Assembly (NCBI RefSeq): GCF_029867415.1
Contig: NC_081183.1
Coordinates: forward strand, 62,942,336-63,006,335
Origin: Vicia villosa
Lineage: Eukaryota > Streptophyta > Magnoliopsida > Fabales > Fabaceae
Length of the DNA stretch: 64,000 nt
Reading direction: 5' to 3'
The notes under the pieces are model-generated. The model was not told the origin of the DNA and did no database searches. It saw nothing but the letters and a program-made list of their open reading frames with translations. Positions 35,068 to 46,920 of the stretch are shown here, piece by piece. The position numbers and the translations under genes were made by a program. Positions within the stretch are counted from its first letter, which is position 1. The number at the start of each line of letters is the position of its first letter.

Positions 35068-38000
35068 TTGCAGGAAAAGTGTCTTGACATTGCCGAAAGG
35101 TTGTGGTTCCTTGATAGCGGATGTTCAAGACACATGACGGGAGACATATCACTTTTTGTTGAGTTCCACGCAAAGAAAAAGGGGTATGTCACCTATGGAG
35201 ACAACAATCGGGGAGCTATACTTGGTAAAGGAAGTGTAGGTAACCCATCTACCAAAACTATAACTGATGTTTTACTAGTAGAAGGTCTTAAACATAATCT
35301 CTTAAGTATTAGTCAATTGTGCGACAAAGATTTCGAAGTAACATTCACAAATTCTGGTTGTACAATTGAACATATTAAGAAAAGAGACATTGTGTTTAAT
35401 GGCACAAGAGTAAACAACATTTACATGCTAAACTGGGATGAAGTGTCTAAGTCAAATGCCAAGTGTATTATTGCTTTAGGAGAAGACTCATTGCTTTGGC
35501 ATAGACGCCTTGCTCATATAAACTTTGACTTACTAAATAAGGTTGTCACAAAAGATTTAGTAATCGGCTTACCAAAAATAAAGTCTTCAAAAGATCATCT
35601 ATGTGATGCATGTCAAAAGGGGAAACAAACAAAAGTGTCTTTTAAATCAAAAAATGTGGTTTCAACATCACGTCCCCTTGAACTTCTTCAAATGGATCTC
35701 TTTGGCCCTTCAAGGACGAAAAGCATAGGTGGAAACACCTATGGTTTTGTCATCGTCGATGATTACTCTAGATTTTGTTGGACAATCTTCCTACCTAGTA
35801 AGGATCAAACATTTCCAGCATTTACTCAATTTTCAAGGTTATGTCAAAACAAGATGAACACCAAAATAGTTGCAATCCGTAGTGACCATGGTGGGGAATT
35901 TGAAAATTATTCTTTTGAAAAATATTGTGATAAACAAGGAATTGAACATAACTTTTCAGCTCCTAGAACACCACAACAAAATAGGGTTGTCGAACGTAAA
36001 AATCGTATTCTAGAAGAGTTGGCAAGAACAATGCTCAATGAAGGAAATCTACCCAAATATTTCTGGGCGGATGCTGTTAGTACCGCATGTTATGTTTTGA
36101 ATTGGATACTAATTCGTCCTATACTAAACAAAACACCATATGAACTATTAAAGGGTAGAAAACCAAATGTATCACACCTCCATGTATTCGGTTGCAAATG
36201 TTTTGTGTTAAATAACGGTAAAGATAACCTTGGTAAGTTTGATGCTAAAGCGGACGAAGGCATATTCCTTGGTTACTCTCAATCTAGTAAAGCATATAGG
36301 ATTTACAACAAAAGGCTACTTATAGTTTAAGAGTCAGTTCATGTGTCCTTTGATGAATCTTACTCAAAATGTGTCGAGAAAGGTATATCTTTTGATAGTG
36401 CAGGCCCATCTACTGAAGATATTGTCAAAGAAAAGGAAGACGAAAGTGAAATTGTTGCAAAGGAAGATGTTAAGGAAGAGAAAGATGAATCTCATGATAA
36501 TGTTGAAAAAGAAAGCATCTCAAACAACGAAGAACTTCCTAAGGCCTGGACAAACTTAAAAGATCATCCAATCGACAACATAATAGGTGACATCTCAAAG
36601 GGCGTTACAACACGCTCCAAGATAAGTAACTTTTGTCATCATTTTTCTTTTGTTTCACAAGTTGAGCCAAAAAATGCAAAGGACGCATTACTTGATGAGC
36701 ATTGGCTAATGGCCATGCAAGAAGAATTAAACCAATTTAAACGGAATGATGTTTGGGACCTTGTCCCTCATCCGGGAGAACATCAAGTAATTGGTACTAG
36801 ATGGGTTTTTCGTAACAAACTTGATGAAAACGGAGTTATTACTAGTAACAAAGCTAGATTAGTAGCTCAAGGCTACAATCAAGAGGAAGGTATTGATTAT
36901 GAAGAGACGTACGCTCCCGTAACACGTCTCGAGGCTATTCGTCTCTTACTTGCTTATGCTTGCTCAAAAGACTTTAAACTCTTTCAAATGGACGTTAAAA
37001 GTGCCTTTCTAAATGGCTATATTAATGAAGAGGTCTATGTAGCTCAACCACCCGTTTTTGAAAACTACAAGTATCCAACACATGTTTATAAGTTGAAACG
37101 TGATTTATACGGTCTCAAACAAGCCCCTAGGGCTTGGTATGAACGTTTAAGCAAATTTCTACTTAGTCAAGGATACTTTAGGGGTAAAGTTGACACTACT
37201 CTCTTCATTAAAAGAAAAGATAAATATATACTTTTGGTTCAAGTTTATGTAGATGATATAATCTTTGGGTCGACTAATGCAAAACTTGTTAAAGAATTTT
37301 CTAAGCTTATGCAGAGTGAATTTGAGATGAGTCTCATGGGAGAATTGAACTTTTTCCTTGGTCTACAAATCAAGCAACTTAGCCATGGAACTTTCGTTAG
37401 TCAAACTAAGTATTGCACATAATTGCTTAAGAGATTTGGAATGAGTGAGGCAAAGGAGATTGACACACCTATGGCAACCAATAGCAACCTAGACAAGGAT
37501 GAAAAAGGTAAAGAGGTTGATGCGAAATTATACCGAGGCATGATAGGCTCACTATTGTATCTCACAGCTTCAAGACCGGACATTATGTTTAGTGTATGTA
37601 TGTGCGCAAGATACCAATCGTGCTCAAAAGAATCACACCTAAAAGCTGTAAAAAGAATTCTACGATATCTTCGTGGAACTACTACATATGGTCTATGGTA
37701 TCCTAAGGGAAATGAATGCTACTTGGTGGGATTCTCCGACTCCGACTTTGCTTGATGCAAATCTGATAGAAAAAGCACCAGTGGCACATGTCATCTATTC
37801 TCAAATTCATTGATAAGTTGGCACAGCAAGAAGCAAGTATCAGTCGCGTTATCTACAGTTGAGGCAGAATATGTAGCTGCCGGAAGTTGCTGTGCTTAGA
37901 TATTATGGCTCAAGCAGCAGCTTATTGATTTTGGCATTAAGCTTGATAGAATACCTATCATGTGTGACAACACAAACACCATAAACTTAAGCAAGAATCA

Positions 38001-38199
38001 TGTTCTACACTCACGAACCAAGCATATCGAAATAAGGCATCACTTCCTAAGAGATCATGTAGAAAAAGGGGAAGTCATATTCGAACATGTAGAGAGCAAG
38101 AGGCAACTAGCTGATATCTTCACCAAACCTCTTGCAACAGAGCCGTTCTTCAACATTCGTAGAGAATTAGGGATATTGGATATCTCTAATTTAAGCTAA
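35068..38199 (+). pseudogene. SIRE-type copia pol (protease, integrase, RT, RNase H) with four stops
   Basis: One register runs through the region with stops at 36328, 37420, 37753 and 37897. The last two stand in place of W and Q codons of the family. Protease: WFLDSGCSRHMTGD. Pre-integrase: LLWHRRLAHINFDLL. Integrase core: DLFGPSRTKSIGG, later RSDHGGEFEN and PQQNRVVERKNR. RT: RWVFRNKLDENG, MDVKSAFLNG, DLYGLKQAPRAWYERL and YVDDIIFGS. RNase H: STVEAEYVAAGS, and the copia C-terminus VESKRQLADIFTKPL. The short stretch 34949-35067 joins gag and protease in another register. Domain order INT before RT is diagnostic for Ty1/copia. Confidence 0.92.
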
Positions 38200-38942
38200 A
38201 TATGGTTTTGTTTATATAATTATTTTATCTATATCTATTGATTATGCTCAAGCTAACTTTTTCTCTTAATATGAAGGTAGTACGCAATCAATCAAGGATC
38301 GTACTACATTGACAAGAGGAATACAATTTACCTTACATCATAATGATAAGATATTTGAAAATTGAGAAAGTGGTAACATGTTGTTCACTTCCAAACATAT
38401 TATTGATTCTATGATATGCTATCAATTGACATGTTTATAGTGACCTCATATATGCTTCTCCATATCTCTCACTTACATATATATATTGCTCATCATTAAT
38501 CATAATACATCATGTTTGAGCATACACATGGTAGAACAAGCATACATTTTACATTCATAAGTCATTCCACTGCATTTCAAGCATTTGAAGCATTTTTGGT
38601 CGACCTCCTATGCCTTTGAATCGACCTACTGAAGCTTTTTTCACAAATAACAAAAACACTCTCAGTTACGTCGACCTAGACCTGTTTTAGGTCGACCTAT
38701 TCTGAATTTTTTTACCCCAGTCAGTGCTTCTGTTAGGTCGACGCAGACTAAAATTAGGTCGACCCACCGAGTCATAAATGCCAAAAATTGGGTTTTTAGG
38801 TCGACCTGGCCCATTCTTCTACACACTTATGCATTCACTTTCATTCTTGTTCCATCTCAAACACTCTCTCTGCGGCTAACCCTAAATCTCCAAGATCAAA
38901 TCCTTCCAAACCTCATTACTTTCACGCAACTCGTCTCCAACC
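38200..38942 (+). other. Spacer between pol and ORF3 of the SIRE-type element, with palindrome cluster
   Basis: There is no coding frame. At 38598-38812 about eight GTCGAC-centred motifs repeat, like those in the LTRs. The rest is A/T-rich. Confidence 0.65.
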
Positions 38943-40369
38943 ATGGCTCCAAAGTCCAGAAAAGGGAAGGAAATTGCATCCGGATCTTTGTCTCGTCCGG
39001 TAAGTGCTCTAGCTCTCGTTCATCCCGATTGTAAGGAAAAATTTGAAAAATGGCAGATGAAACGGAAAATTATTAAGCAATATGTCTATAACCCTAAGGT
39101 AGCCGACCGTATGAATATTCCCGAAATTACTAGTTTGATTAAGCATCAAAATATCCATCCACTGTTGGAATGTGACACTCCATATAGTGAAAATACTGTT
39201 CGGGCCTTCTATGCTGGGTTACAAAAGGGTGAAGGTTGTTATTTCCGGTTTAAGATGGGGTTAAGATCACACTTTGTTGATAAAAAGGTTTGGGCCAGCA
39301 TCTTTGGCCTTACCCTTGTGGGAGATGAACTTTGTATAGAAGACGGTGATGTTCCGGCTAACTATGATCACTTTGCTTACATGAGATCAATCCTCAAAGA
39401 CCCTTCTGTTCTGGACAAACCAAATGAACAATCACTGCAGGGCACCTAAAGAGAAATCCAAGGCTATTAAACTGGATCATCTCCAGAATCATTCGACCAC
39501 GTTCGGGAGGATACTCTAGAGTTGAACGCAATGAAATTGTGTTGATGTACCTACTTCAAAACAGAACTCGCGTGAACTGGCCTAATTTTCTCGCCACCAA
39601 GTTCTATGAGGTAAAGCAGAAAACTACCGCTCTATGCTATGGATCGATCATTTAGACAATTGTGAACCATTTCGGTATGAAAATTGATGAAATGACTTAC
39701 ATTAGGATCAAACATCCTCAAGAGTTCTCTCAAACAACTTTGACTCTCATGGGCTATCACTGGGATCCGAATAGGCAAGCTTACTATCTCATCCAAAAAG
39801 GAACCGGAAAAATTATCTACAACTATGATGATCCTGCTGAATTTGGTCACCTTGGAGGTCATAAAGAGGAAGGACGTGATCTTGACATGCCTATTGATGA
39901 TGATCACACCATAGAAGATGTTCCTCATGATGGGGACTCCAATTGGCAATATGTACCTCCTAAGGAAGAGGAAATCCCTTGGGGATACACAGCTCCATCA
40001 CATCCGGATCAATCCAACATCATCTCTATGCTAGAGAACATGTAACTTCGTCACCGACAAAACTTTGAAGCTCAACAGCTCCAGTTTTAGAATATGCAAC
40101 AAGTTCAATAAGATCGCTATAACGAACAAAAACTACAGTATGCAAATCTACATTGCTTGGCTCAAGAGCACAAAAGCGACTTTGAGACCTTTGCCTCAAA
40201 CCTCACTGAACGACAGAACCGCTTTGAAGAAACAGCAACTAATCGGCATGCTAGTCTAAGTCAAAGCTTCAAAATTCTCAACAGATCCGTCCTTGACCTG
40301 CTTGAACAAGTTGAAGAGGATCGACCTCAAGGTTTCCAAAGAGGAAGAGGAAGGCAGGGCAGACGTTAG
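38943..40369 (+). pseudogene. SIRE-type ORF3 (env-like position; putative plant transposon protein-like), frameshifted
   Basis: It begins with MAPKSRKGKEIASGS at 38943. The first frame is open to 39449. A register change near 39460 leads into RPRSGGYSRVERNEIVLMYL and FLATKFYEVKQK, and on through EMTYIRIKHPQEFS to a stop at 40043. The frame resumes with a coiled-coil-like part ending in GFQRGRGRQGRR at 40369. Position after pol is where SIRE elements carry an env-like ORF, but I see no signal peptide or strong membrane segment. The core looks more like the conserved putative plant transposon protein domain. Function unknown. Confidence 0.65.
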
Positions 40370-40692
40370 AGAGCATTGCATCTCGTTAGTTCATATCATT
40401 GCATTGCATTTCATTTCTATCATGTTATTGCATCTTTTATTACTTGAACTTAAGCTTGGTTTGTACTTTTTAATATGCTTGGATATTATATTCTACTTCT
40501 CTACTATTATGTTATGTAAGATATTGTCCTGTTAAGATTATTCTGTTACTTTCTTCTGTTACTTTCTTGTTGTCTATCTTTTGATGTTGTCAAAGGGGGA
40601 GTAGTTGAGAGTACGGGGGAGCTTACGCATACAAGTCCGGGGGAGCTTTCGTCATTCAACCAAATGTTTGCCATCATAAAAAAGGAGGAGTA
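40370..40692 (+). other. 3' untranslated region and polypurine tract of the SIRE-type element
   Basis: Two gggggag-containing runs (near 40599 and 40615) and a terminal purine tract aaaaaaggaggag (40678-40690) precede the TGTAAG start of the 3' LTR. Confidence 0.7.
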
Positions 40693-42172
40693 TGTAAGTA
40701 CAAGCCTACACTCACCAAGGGGTTTTCGATTCATGGCAAACATCATAAGTGAATAAATACAAAAGCACAAGTGAATGACTCAAGGAAAACTAGGTTTTTG
40801 GCTATCTAAGACACTTTAGGTCGACCTACCACATGCCTAGGTCAACCTGTAAAGCTTCAGTTACTCAGCATATGGATTTGTATCAGTTAGGTCGACCCAG
40901 CTAGTCCTTAGGTCGACTCAAACTGAAGCAAACAAAGAAGATTCACTTCTGTCCCATTTAGGTCGACTCAACCAAACACCTAGGTCGACCTAAACTGAAG
41001 AAAAATCCCAAGAACCAGTTTCAACTGATCTTAGGTCGACCCAAAGCCCCAACAGGTCGACCCAACTGATAACAATCATAACTCGGTTGAATCTGCTCCA
41101 TTTAGGTTGAACTTTCTCCTCAAAACATGCCAAATTATGTGTTTGCTCTGCATCAACGTACCAACACCTATATATATCTTTTTCTGTTAATTATTCATTT
41201 TCAACACCAACAACTGAAAGATACACAAAGGCTTCTCATCTTCGTTCTTCTTCTCAACTCCAACGCAATCACACACAATCATTCTTGCGTTGAGAGTTTG
41301 CGATCAAGATCGATAACGTCCATGGAAAGGAATTGAAGGTTCCTAGTGGGTGAAGATTTGTGGGGTTTTTGGTGAATAAAATCTGCGGATTTTGTCCTCC
41401 AAGATTGGTGAATTTTGGGGGTTTTTATCAAGAGACTTCATCAACGATTCAGCTGAGTGTGAAGATTGAAGAACAAGGGTTCGAGCAATTCAAAACACTG
41501 CAGAAAGGGAATCAAAGTGAAGCTCTTGGAAGACACTTGATCTGGCTCAAGATCAAGGGTAAGAAGATTCAAAGGATCAACATATTCGGTTTATCGTTAT
41601 CACTTTGTTATCTTCTTTGTATAAACTATTTTCAATCATAATGAAAGACATCCCAATTCCTGTTTGGAATTGGGGGCAAATGTAGTCGTAGCGAGGACCA
41701 TCGACGAACTGCCTGAACAAATATCGTGTTCTTATCGCTTTTATCTTTTTGTTTACGTTTCGCTTATTTCTGGTTATAATTGCAAATTGATCAAAGTTTC
41801 AAGTGTTAAACTTGTGTGATAAGAGTCTGCATAAACACCACAAGTCACCATACCTTGAATCATAATCAATTTGGACATTATCACCAAGTGTTTGATATAT
41901 TGCTTCAACTATTATCAAATCATTGCAAACAAAGTTAATCAAGCAAGTAGTTAAACGATCTATATTAGCTTAACCGATTGATTCTTTAAGCGGTCTTTCA
42001 TCGTTAATCCATAACTATTTTGTGGTTTAATCACATATCTGATTCTTTCAATAGTAGTTCGGAATAGACGCGAGTCGATCCCGAAACGCTTTCGCCTAAG
42101 TTTAAGATAAATCCGAAAAATTCTGAGGCATCTATTCACCCCCCTCTAGATCCTTAAGCCTAGCGTCTAACA
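40693..42172 (+). repeat. 3' LTR of the SIRE-type element (1480 bp)
   Basis: It runs from TGTAAGTACAAGCC to GCGTCTAACA. The GTCGAC palindromes at 40812-41115 are better preserved than in the 5' LTR. The two LTRs differ at many sites, several of them C/T or G/A changes. Confidence 0.88.
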
Positions 42173-43354
42173 CTCTTATGTTTTAATGGGAAATAAATTG
42201 TTCAAGAAAACGCCTGAAGGCATCCTATTAAAATGTTTAGGCGAAAACGAGGCATACTTGGCATTATCTAGTGTTCATAGTGGAACGTGTGGGCCATACC
42301 AAGCAGGCCATAAAATGAAATGGTTGCTTTTCAGATATGGGATGTATTGGCCCACCATGTTAGAGGATTGTAAAGAGTTTGCTAAAGGTTGTCAAGAATG
42401 TCAAGTACATGCAGGAATTCAGCACGCTCCTACGAGTGAGCTTCATGGAATTATCAAACCCTGGCTTTTCAGGGGCTGGGCATTGGATTTGATTGGTGAA
42501 ATTAGACCTACTTCATCTAAAGGTCAAAAGTATATCCTTGTAGGAATTGATTATTTCACGAAGTGGGTCGAAGCAGTGCCTTTGGTGAATGTGGACCAAG
42601 AAACTATCATCCAATTCATTCAAAGGCAAATACTATATAGGTTTAGAATCCCAGAGAGTATAACAACAGATCAAGGGTCAGTATTTACTGGTCGAAAGAT
42701 GCAGAAATTTTCAAAACAAATGGGATTCAAGTTATTAACATCCACACCCTATTATGCTCAAGCCAATGGGCAAGTCGAAGCAGCAAACAAAGTAATAATC
42801 GGTTTGATAAAAAAGCATGTAGGAACAAAGCCAAAATATTGGCACAATACGTTAGACCAAGTACTCTGGGCTTGTCGAACCTCTCCTAAAGAAGCAACGA
42901 ATACTACACCTTTCCAGATAACTTTTGGACATGATGCAGTCTTACCTGTCGAAATCTATTTACAATCAGTAAGGATCCAAAGGCAAAGAGAAATTCCATA
43001 TGACTTGTATTGGGATATGATGATGAACGAATTGACAGAGCTAGACGAAGAAAGGTTACACGCATTAGAGGCATTAAGAAGACAGAAGGAGATGGTAGCT
43101 AGGGCATATAACAAGAGGTCAAAGGTAAAACTTTATCTGTAAATGATTTAGTTTGGAAAGTTATATTACCTATGGATAAAAAGAACAAAACTTTAGGAAA
43201 ATGGTCTACACACTGGGAAGGACCTTTTAGAATTTTAAAAGCATTTTCAAACAATGCATACGAGATAGAAGAATTAGAAAAGGATCGAAGGATCCTAAAA
43301 GTAAATGGGAAATATTTGAAAAAATATAAACCATTTATGCAACAACGTAGTAAT
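42173..43354 (+). pseudogene. Tat-lineage pol, part 2: integrase
   Basis: Reading resumes in the register left at 31789. The zinc-binding N-terminus has H...H then C-x2-C at GCQECQVHAG. The catalytic core shows the DDE triad in RGWALDLIGE, ITTDQGSVFTG and NGQVEAANKV. A one-base frameshift near 43140 separates it from the C-terminal part (NDLVWKVILPMDKKNKT, then HWEGPFRIL and NGKYLKKYKPF), which ends at 43354. Integrase inserts element cDNA into the genome. Apart from the SIRE insertion and that frameshift, the domain is well kept. Confidence 0.9.
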
Positions 43355-43613
43355 TAAACACTAATGTTATGGCTAAAATGGTGAGTACATTCATTCAAAA
43401 ATAGCAAATTCGCCAAAATGGCTTCGCCTTAAACAGAGTTACAATATAGACTAAGAGTTGAATACAAGATAGGGAAACATAAAGGCTTTTAAGTTAACAC
43501 TGTAGTTAGAAAGGAAGATTTTCATTGATTAGAAATGGTTGATACAATCAAACCCAGACTATATCATCATAAAAGCACTACAAGATATTAAGAGAAAACC
43601 CTACAAGATGTCT

Positions 43614-44337
43614 TCAACTATTTTGAAGATATAACTCACCTAAGTTCAACTTCAGGCCACTTTCAGCCTTAAGGGCATCAGATAATCCTGCTACGCGCAT
43701 ATTTATGACAATACCCATTTGAGTGAAGATGTATGACAAAAGTCTTCCATAGGGAACACACAAAGTCTTGCCTTTGCGTGAACTCATGATTTCTTCTTTG
43801 AGATAATTGAAGATAGTGAGAGGTATGTTAATTTTCTTCCTAAGAAGGAGGAAATACAGAAACTGGAGATCTTCTAACATTATTGTTTTTTGGTTTTCCA
43901 TTCTTGGGCGGAAGTTTCCCACCAGAAGTTGATGCCAAATCCTCCCTAAGAAAGTGGTGAATGAATTGTTAGGGTTGGTGAATATCCTTTTCAAGTCATC
44001 AAAAATGAAGATATTGCCATAGTCTTCAGCAAGAACCCCCGTTAGCTTCATATTTCATCATTCTTGAAATGAATTTCGGAGTGAGGGTGACAGAAGACCC
44101 AAAAATATTGGAACAAATGACAGGATTGCCTTCCTTATCTTGTTGAATAGATGCTTTCGTCCAGAATTCTGCAATCAAGACGGGGTAGGTAGGTCCATCT
44201 AAAATGGTTAGATAGTGCTCTAACTTTTGAGTGGCAAACATGTTTGGAAGATCAATCCCATATTTGTTGAAATCATCAGGAGATATGATTCTTTCTTTCA
44301 GAATAGAGGGAATGATTTCCTTATGAGAAGAAGACAT
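43614..44337 (-). pseudogene. Antisense gene 1 of the Tat element (putative plant transposon protein-like), one frameshift
   Basis: The opposite strand to pol codes from ATG 44337 (MSSSHKEIIPSILKERI). A frameshift near 44040, at a run of G, leads into the second part (LAEDYGNIFIFDDLKRIF, RIWHQLLVGNFRPR, DLQFLYFLLLRKKINIPL and VPYGRLLSYIF), ending at 43614. The pattern YPVLIAEFW...ITP-FI...WHQLLVGNFRP resembles the conserved putative plant transposon protein domain. A TATA-like TATATAAA lies on the same strand at 44422-44415, about 80 bp before the ATG, as expected for an independent antisense promoter. Total about 240 residues. Function unknown. Confidence 0.7.
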
Positions 44338-44414
44338 GTTGATAAAAAAGAAGAAATAACAAATATTTCGTTGGAAACTCTTAAGACTTGGTGAATAATA
44401 AGAAAGATTGAGGG

Positions 44415-44422
44415 TTTATATA
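44415..44422 (-). promoter_or_regulatory. TATA-like box upstream of antisense gene 1
   Basis: TATATAAA on the minus strand ends about 78 bases upstream of ATG 44337. The rest of 44338-44725 shows no feature I recognise. Confidence 0.45.
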
Positions 44423-44725
44423 ATGGAAACCCACATTAGGGTTGGTTATGCTTTGCAACATTAGTGGGCCATGTGGTGTTTTTTGTGAGAGGAAGATGTG
44501 AAGTCTGCCGCATATTTGTCTTGGAAGTTGGAACGTAATTATTCCATAACCGGCATGCGCACGTCTTAAAGAGACGTTTTGGAAAAAGTGAGTCATCATT
44601 AGCTGACAGTTTTGGACTTATGGGTCACTGAAAGGTCTGATTGAAATCTGGTGACTATAAGAATTTTCCATTTTTGCGTGTATTCGTAAGATAAAGATAA
44701 TCATCATAGCCAAAATAGTGAATAT

Positions 44726-46901
44726 TGTAACAACCCATATTTTCTAATTTTAATTTAATCGGAAATTAAATTATTATTTGGAATTATCCGGTATTTTGTG
44801 GAATTATTTAGAAAGAATTATGAGATGGGCTATTGGGCCAAGTGTGGTGTTAGTAAAGAGGGGGTGCTATGTTAGTAAATCCCGTTACTAATTAAAATGT
44901 TATTTTTCATAAAAATAAGGAAAATTGGGAGAAAGGAAAAAGGAACGTGAAAAGCAGAGCAGAGGTGATGAGAGTAGAAGTGCTGATACGTGAAAGAGGA
45001 ACAGAAGAGGAAGAGGGCTAATCAAGATCCTTGGCTAAGGTAAGGGGGGACTCTTCCGATTAACATCTTTTATCGTATTATAGATAATAGGACTGATTTA
45101 GATGCATTGTTTGTGTCAATTGGTTATATGCTAGATTGGGGTTTTGGGATGATTTTGAAAGGAATTGTATGATTTGATGAATTGTATGATTATATGATTG
45201 TTATGATGATTAAATGATCCTCTTTGTGTGTTATATTTATGTTATAACATGTATGTGGCTGATATGGTGGTGTTTGAGGTTCATGACATAACTTGGTTTG
45301 GGTTTTGGGGAGTTTGGGGTAAATCCCGTAATGCTGTCAATTGCGATGAGAGCTCTGACTTTTTCCAGTTCACGCCGCGAAGGAAGGTGCGCGCCGCGAA
45401 GGCGTAGTGATTTTCTCGTTCCGAGTCGCGAACCTTTTTTTGCGCCGCGAAGGCGTGTTTCAATTCGTTACGCGCTGCGGACTGTGTGTGGCGCCGCGTG
45501 CTGTAGCGATAATTGTTTTCTTTGAAAAATGTAAAAATGTGTAACTTTCAAACCGTAAGTCCGTTTTAGACGCCGTTTTGGACGTTGTTCCTTAAATTGA
45601 ATGTTCTACCATATAAAATAAATATAACCACAATAACTTGATTTTATTTTGAAAAGTATCGTTTTCTCCAAATGTGGTTTATTCTTGTTTTGCATAGTTG
45701 ATGAGGTGCAATGGTTTGTTGTTTGCATAATTGAATATGTGCAATGATGGGTGTTGTTATAATGTGATTGCTTCTGCTTGTTATGCAAAATGGATGTTGT
45801 TCATGGTAAATATGGTTATCATGTGTTTTGATGAATGATGATGTAAATGCTCTGTTATTGTTGGGTTGATTTGTTGTACTTGGTACACGATTGTGAGGGG
45901 TGCTATTGTTGTTGCACTGTGTGGTGAATGTTTTATCTGTTATGATGTCGTGGTTGTAACTGGTAATTGATATACATATATTGTTGATGTAAAATATGTA
46001 TTTATTATGGTTGAGAAATAGCATAACTATGTGTGGCTATTGAATATCGTGGTGGTTGATGATTATGACATTTGGTTGTTTAATGTTGATGGTGAGCATG
46101 TTATGGTTGATACATGCATTTCATAATCATGTTGTGGGTTGTATCCCTTATGGTGGTGGGACAGCGGTAGCTAAATCCCATTGTGTGGAATTGGTGAGAG
46201 AAGTAGCCGAATCTTTATGGTGGTGGATCGGTGAGATGGGTTATCCCATGTTTGGTACCACATGCATATAGTTGCATTGCATTAGGTTGTTGTGTATAAT
46301 TGTAACATGAATGGAAGATTGTCCAATGTTATAATATTTGACGATGGTGTAATTGTTATGGTGTTGTCTTTTGGTAATGTATTCTATTGTTGTTGTGTGT
46401 TGATAAGTACTTCCTGACAATCTGAATATAATGAAATTGGATGAATAATGTGACTATGATGTGTTATTGTTTATGATTCGATAACATTTGTTAATTGTGA
46501 ATGAGACTCACCCTTACTGTTGATATTTTCAGATTGAGGATAGCGGCTTTCGGCTCGGTGAGGATTAGCTCATGAGTCAGTTGTTTAGTATAGTGTCGGT
46601 GTCATGCTCTGATATTGTAACACTGGGGGAACGCTAGTTTAGAGTTTATGATGACACTCTATTTTGTTGTTATTGGAGTAATTTGTGAGATATTGCATAG
46701 ATGATGTTATGCTTATCCGTATAATGAATTTTCTGCTGTGTTAACATGAGATGTTTATGTATTATGATGAATTGTTCCTTAGTGAAAGCATGACAATGAA
46801 GTTATGATAAATTTGTTTTAATTGGAATTCTGGCACCCTTGTTTTCATGTTTTACTCTGAATTATTTTATTAATTTCCGCGGGGTTTAGAAGGGTGTTAC
46901 A
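44726..46901 (+). repeat. 5' LTR of the Tekay-type element (2176 bp)
   Basis: It is complete, TGTAACAACCC to GGGTGTTACA. A GC-rich repeat section with gcgccgcgaagg words lies at 45373-45500. The sequence agaggaagagggctaatcaa near 45005 is shared with the solo LTR at 52811-55015, in reverse. Confidence 0.82.
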
Positions 46902-46905
46902 ATAG

Positions 46906-46920
46906 TGGTATCAGAGCAGG
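46906..46920 (+). other. Primer binding site, tRNA-iMet type
   Basis: TGGTATCAGAGCAGG lies four bases after the LTR end and matches the plant initiator tRNA-Met 3' end. Confidence 0.88.

Larger units (their letters stand above)
31790..42172 (+). mobile_element. SIRE/Maximus-type Ty1/copia retrotransposon (10.4 kb) inside the Tat pol
   Basis: It has complete LTRs at both ends (31790-33270 and 40693-42172), a PBS-like site, gag, one pol frame in the copia order PR-INT-RT-RH, a third ORF after pol and a polypurine tract. Flanks are GTCTT (31785-31789) and CTCTT (42173-42177), a target duplication with one mutation. Size, LTR length and the extra downstream ORF fit the SIRE/Maximus lineage. Several stops and diverged LTRs make it old and inactive. 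Confidence 0.88.

Noticed and set aside
38943..40369. Envelope glycoprotein gene of a plant retrovirus-like element
   Set aside because: The position fits the env-like ORF of SIRE elements, but no signal peptide, cleavage site or convincing transmembrane segment is visible.
45644..46024. 126-codon minus-strand frame in the Tekay-type LTR
   Set aside because: Low-complexity Asn/Thr/His composition, lies wholly inside an LTR, and is not preserved in the related solo LTR.
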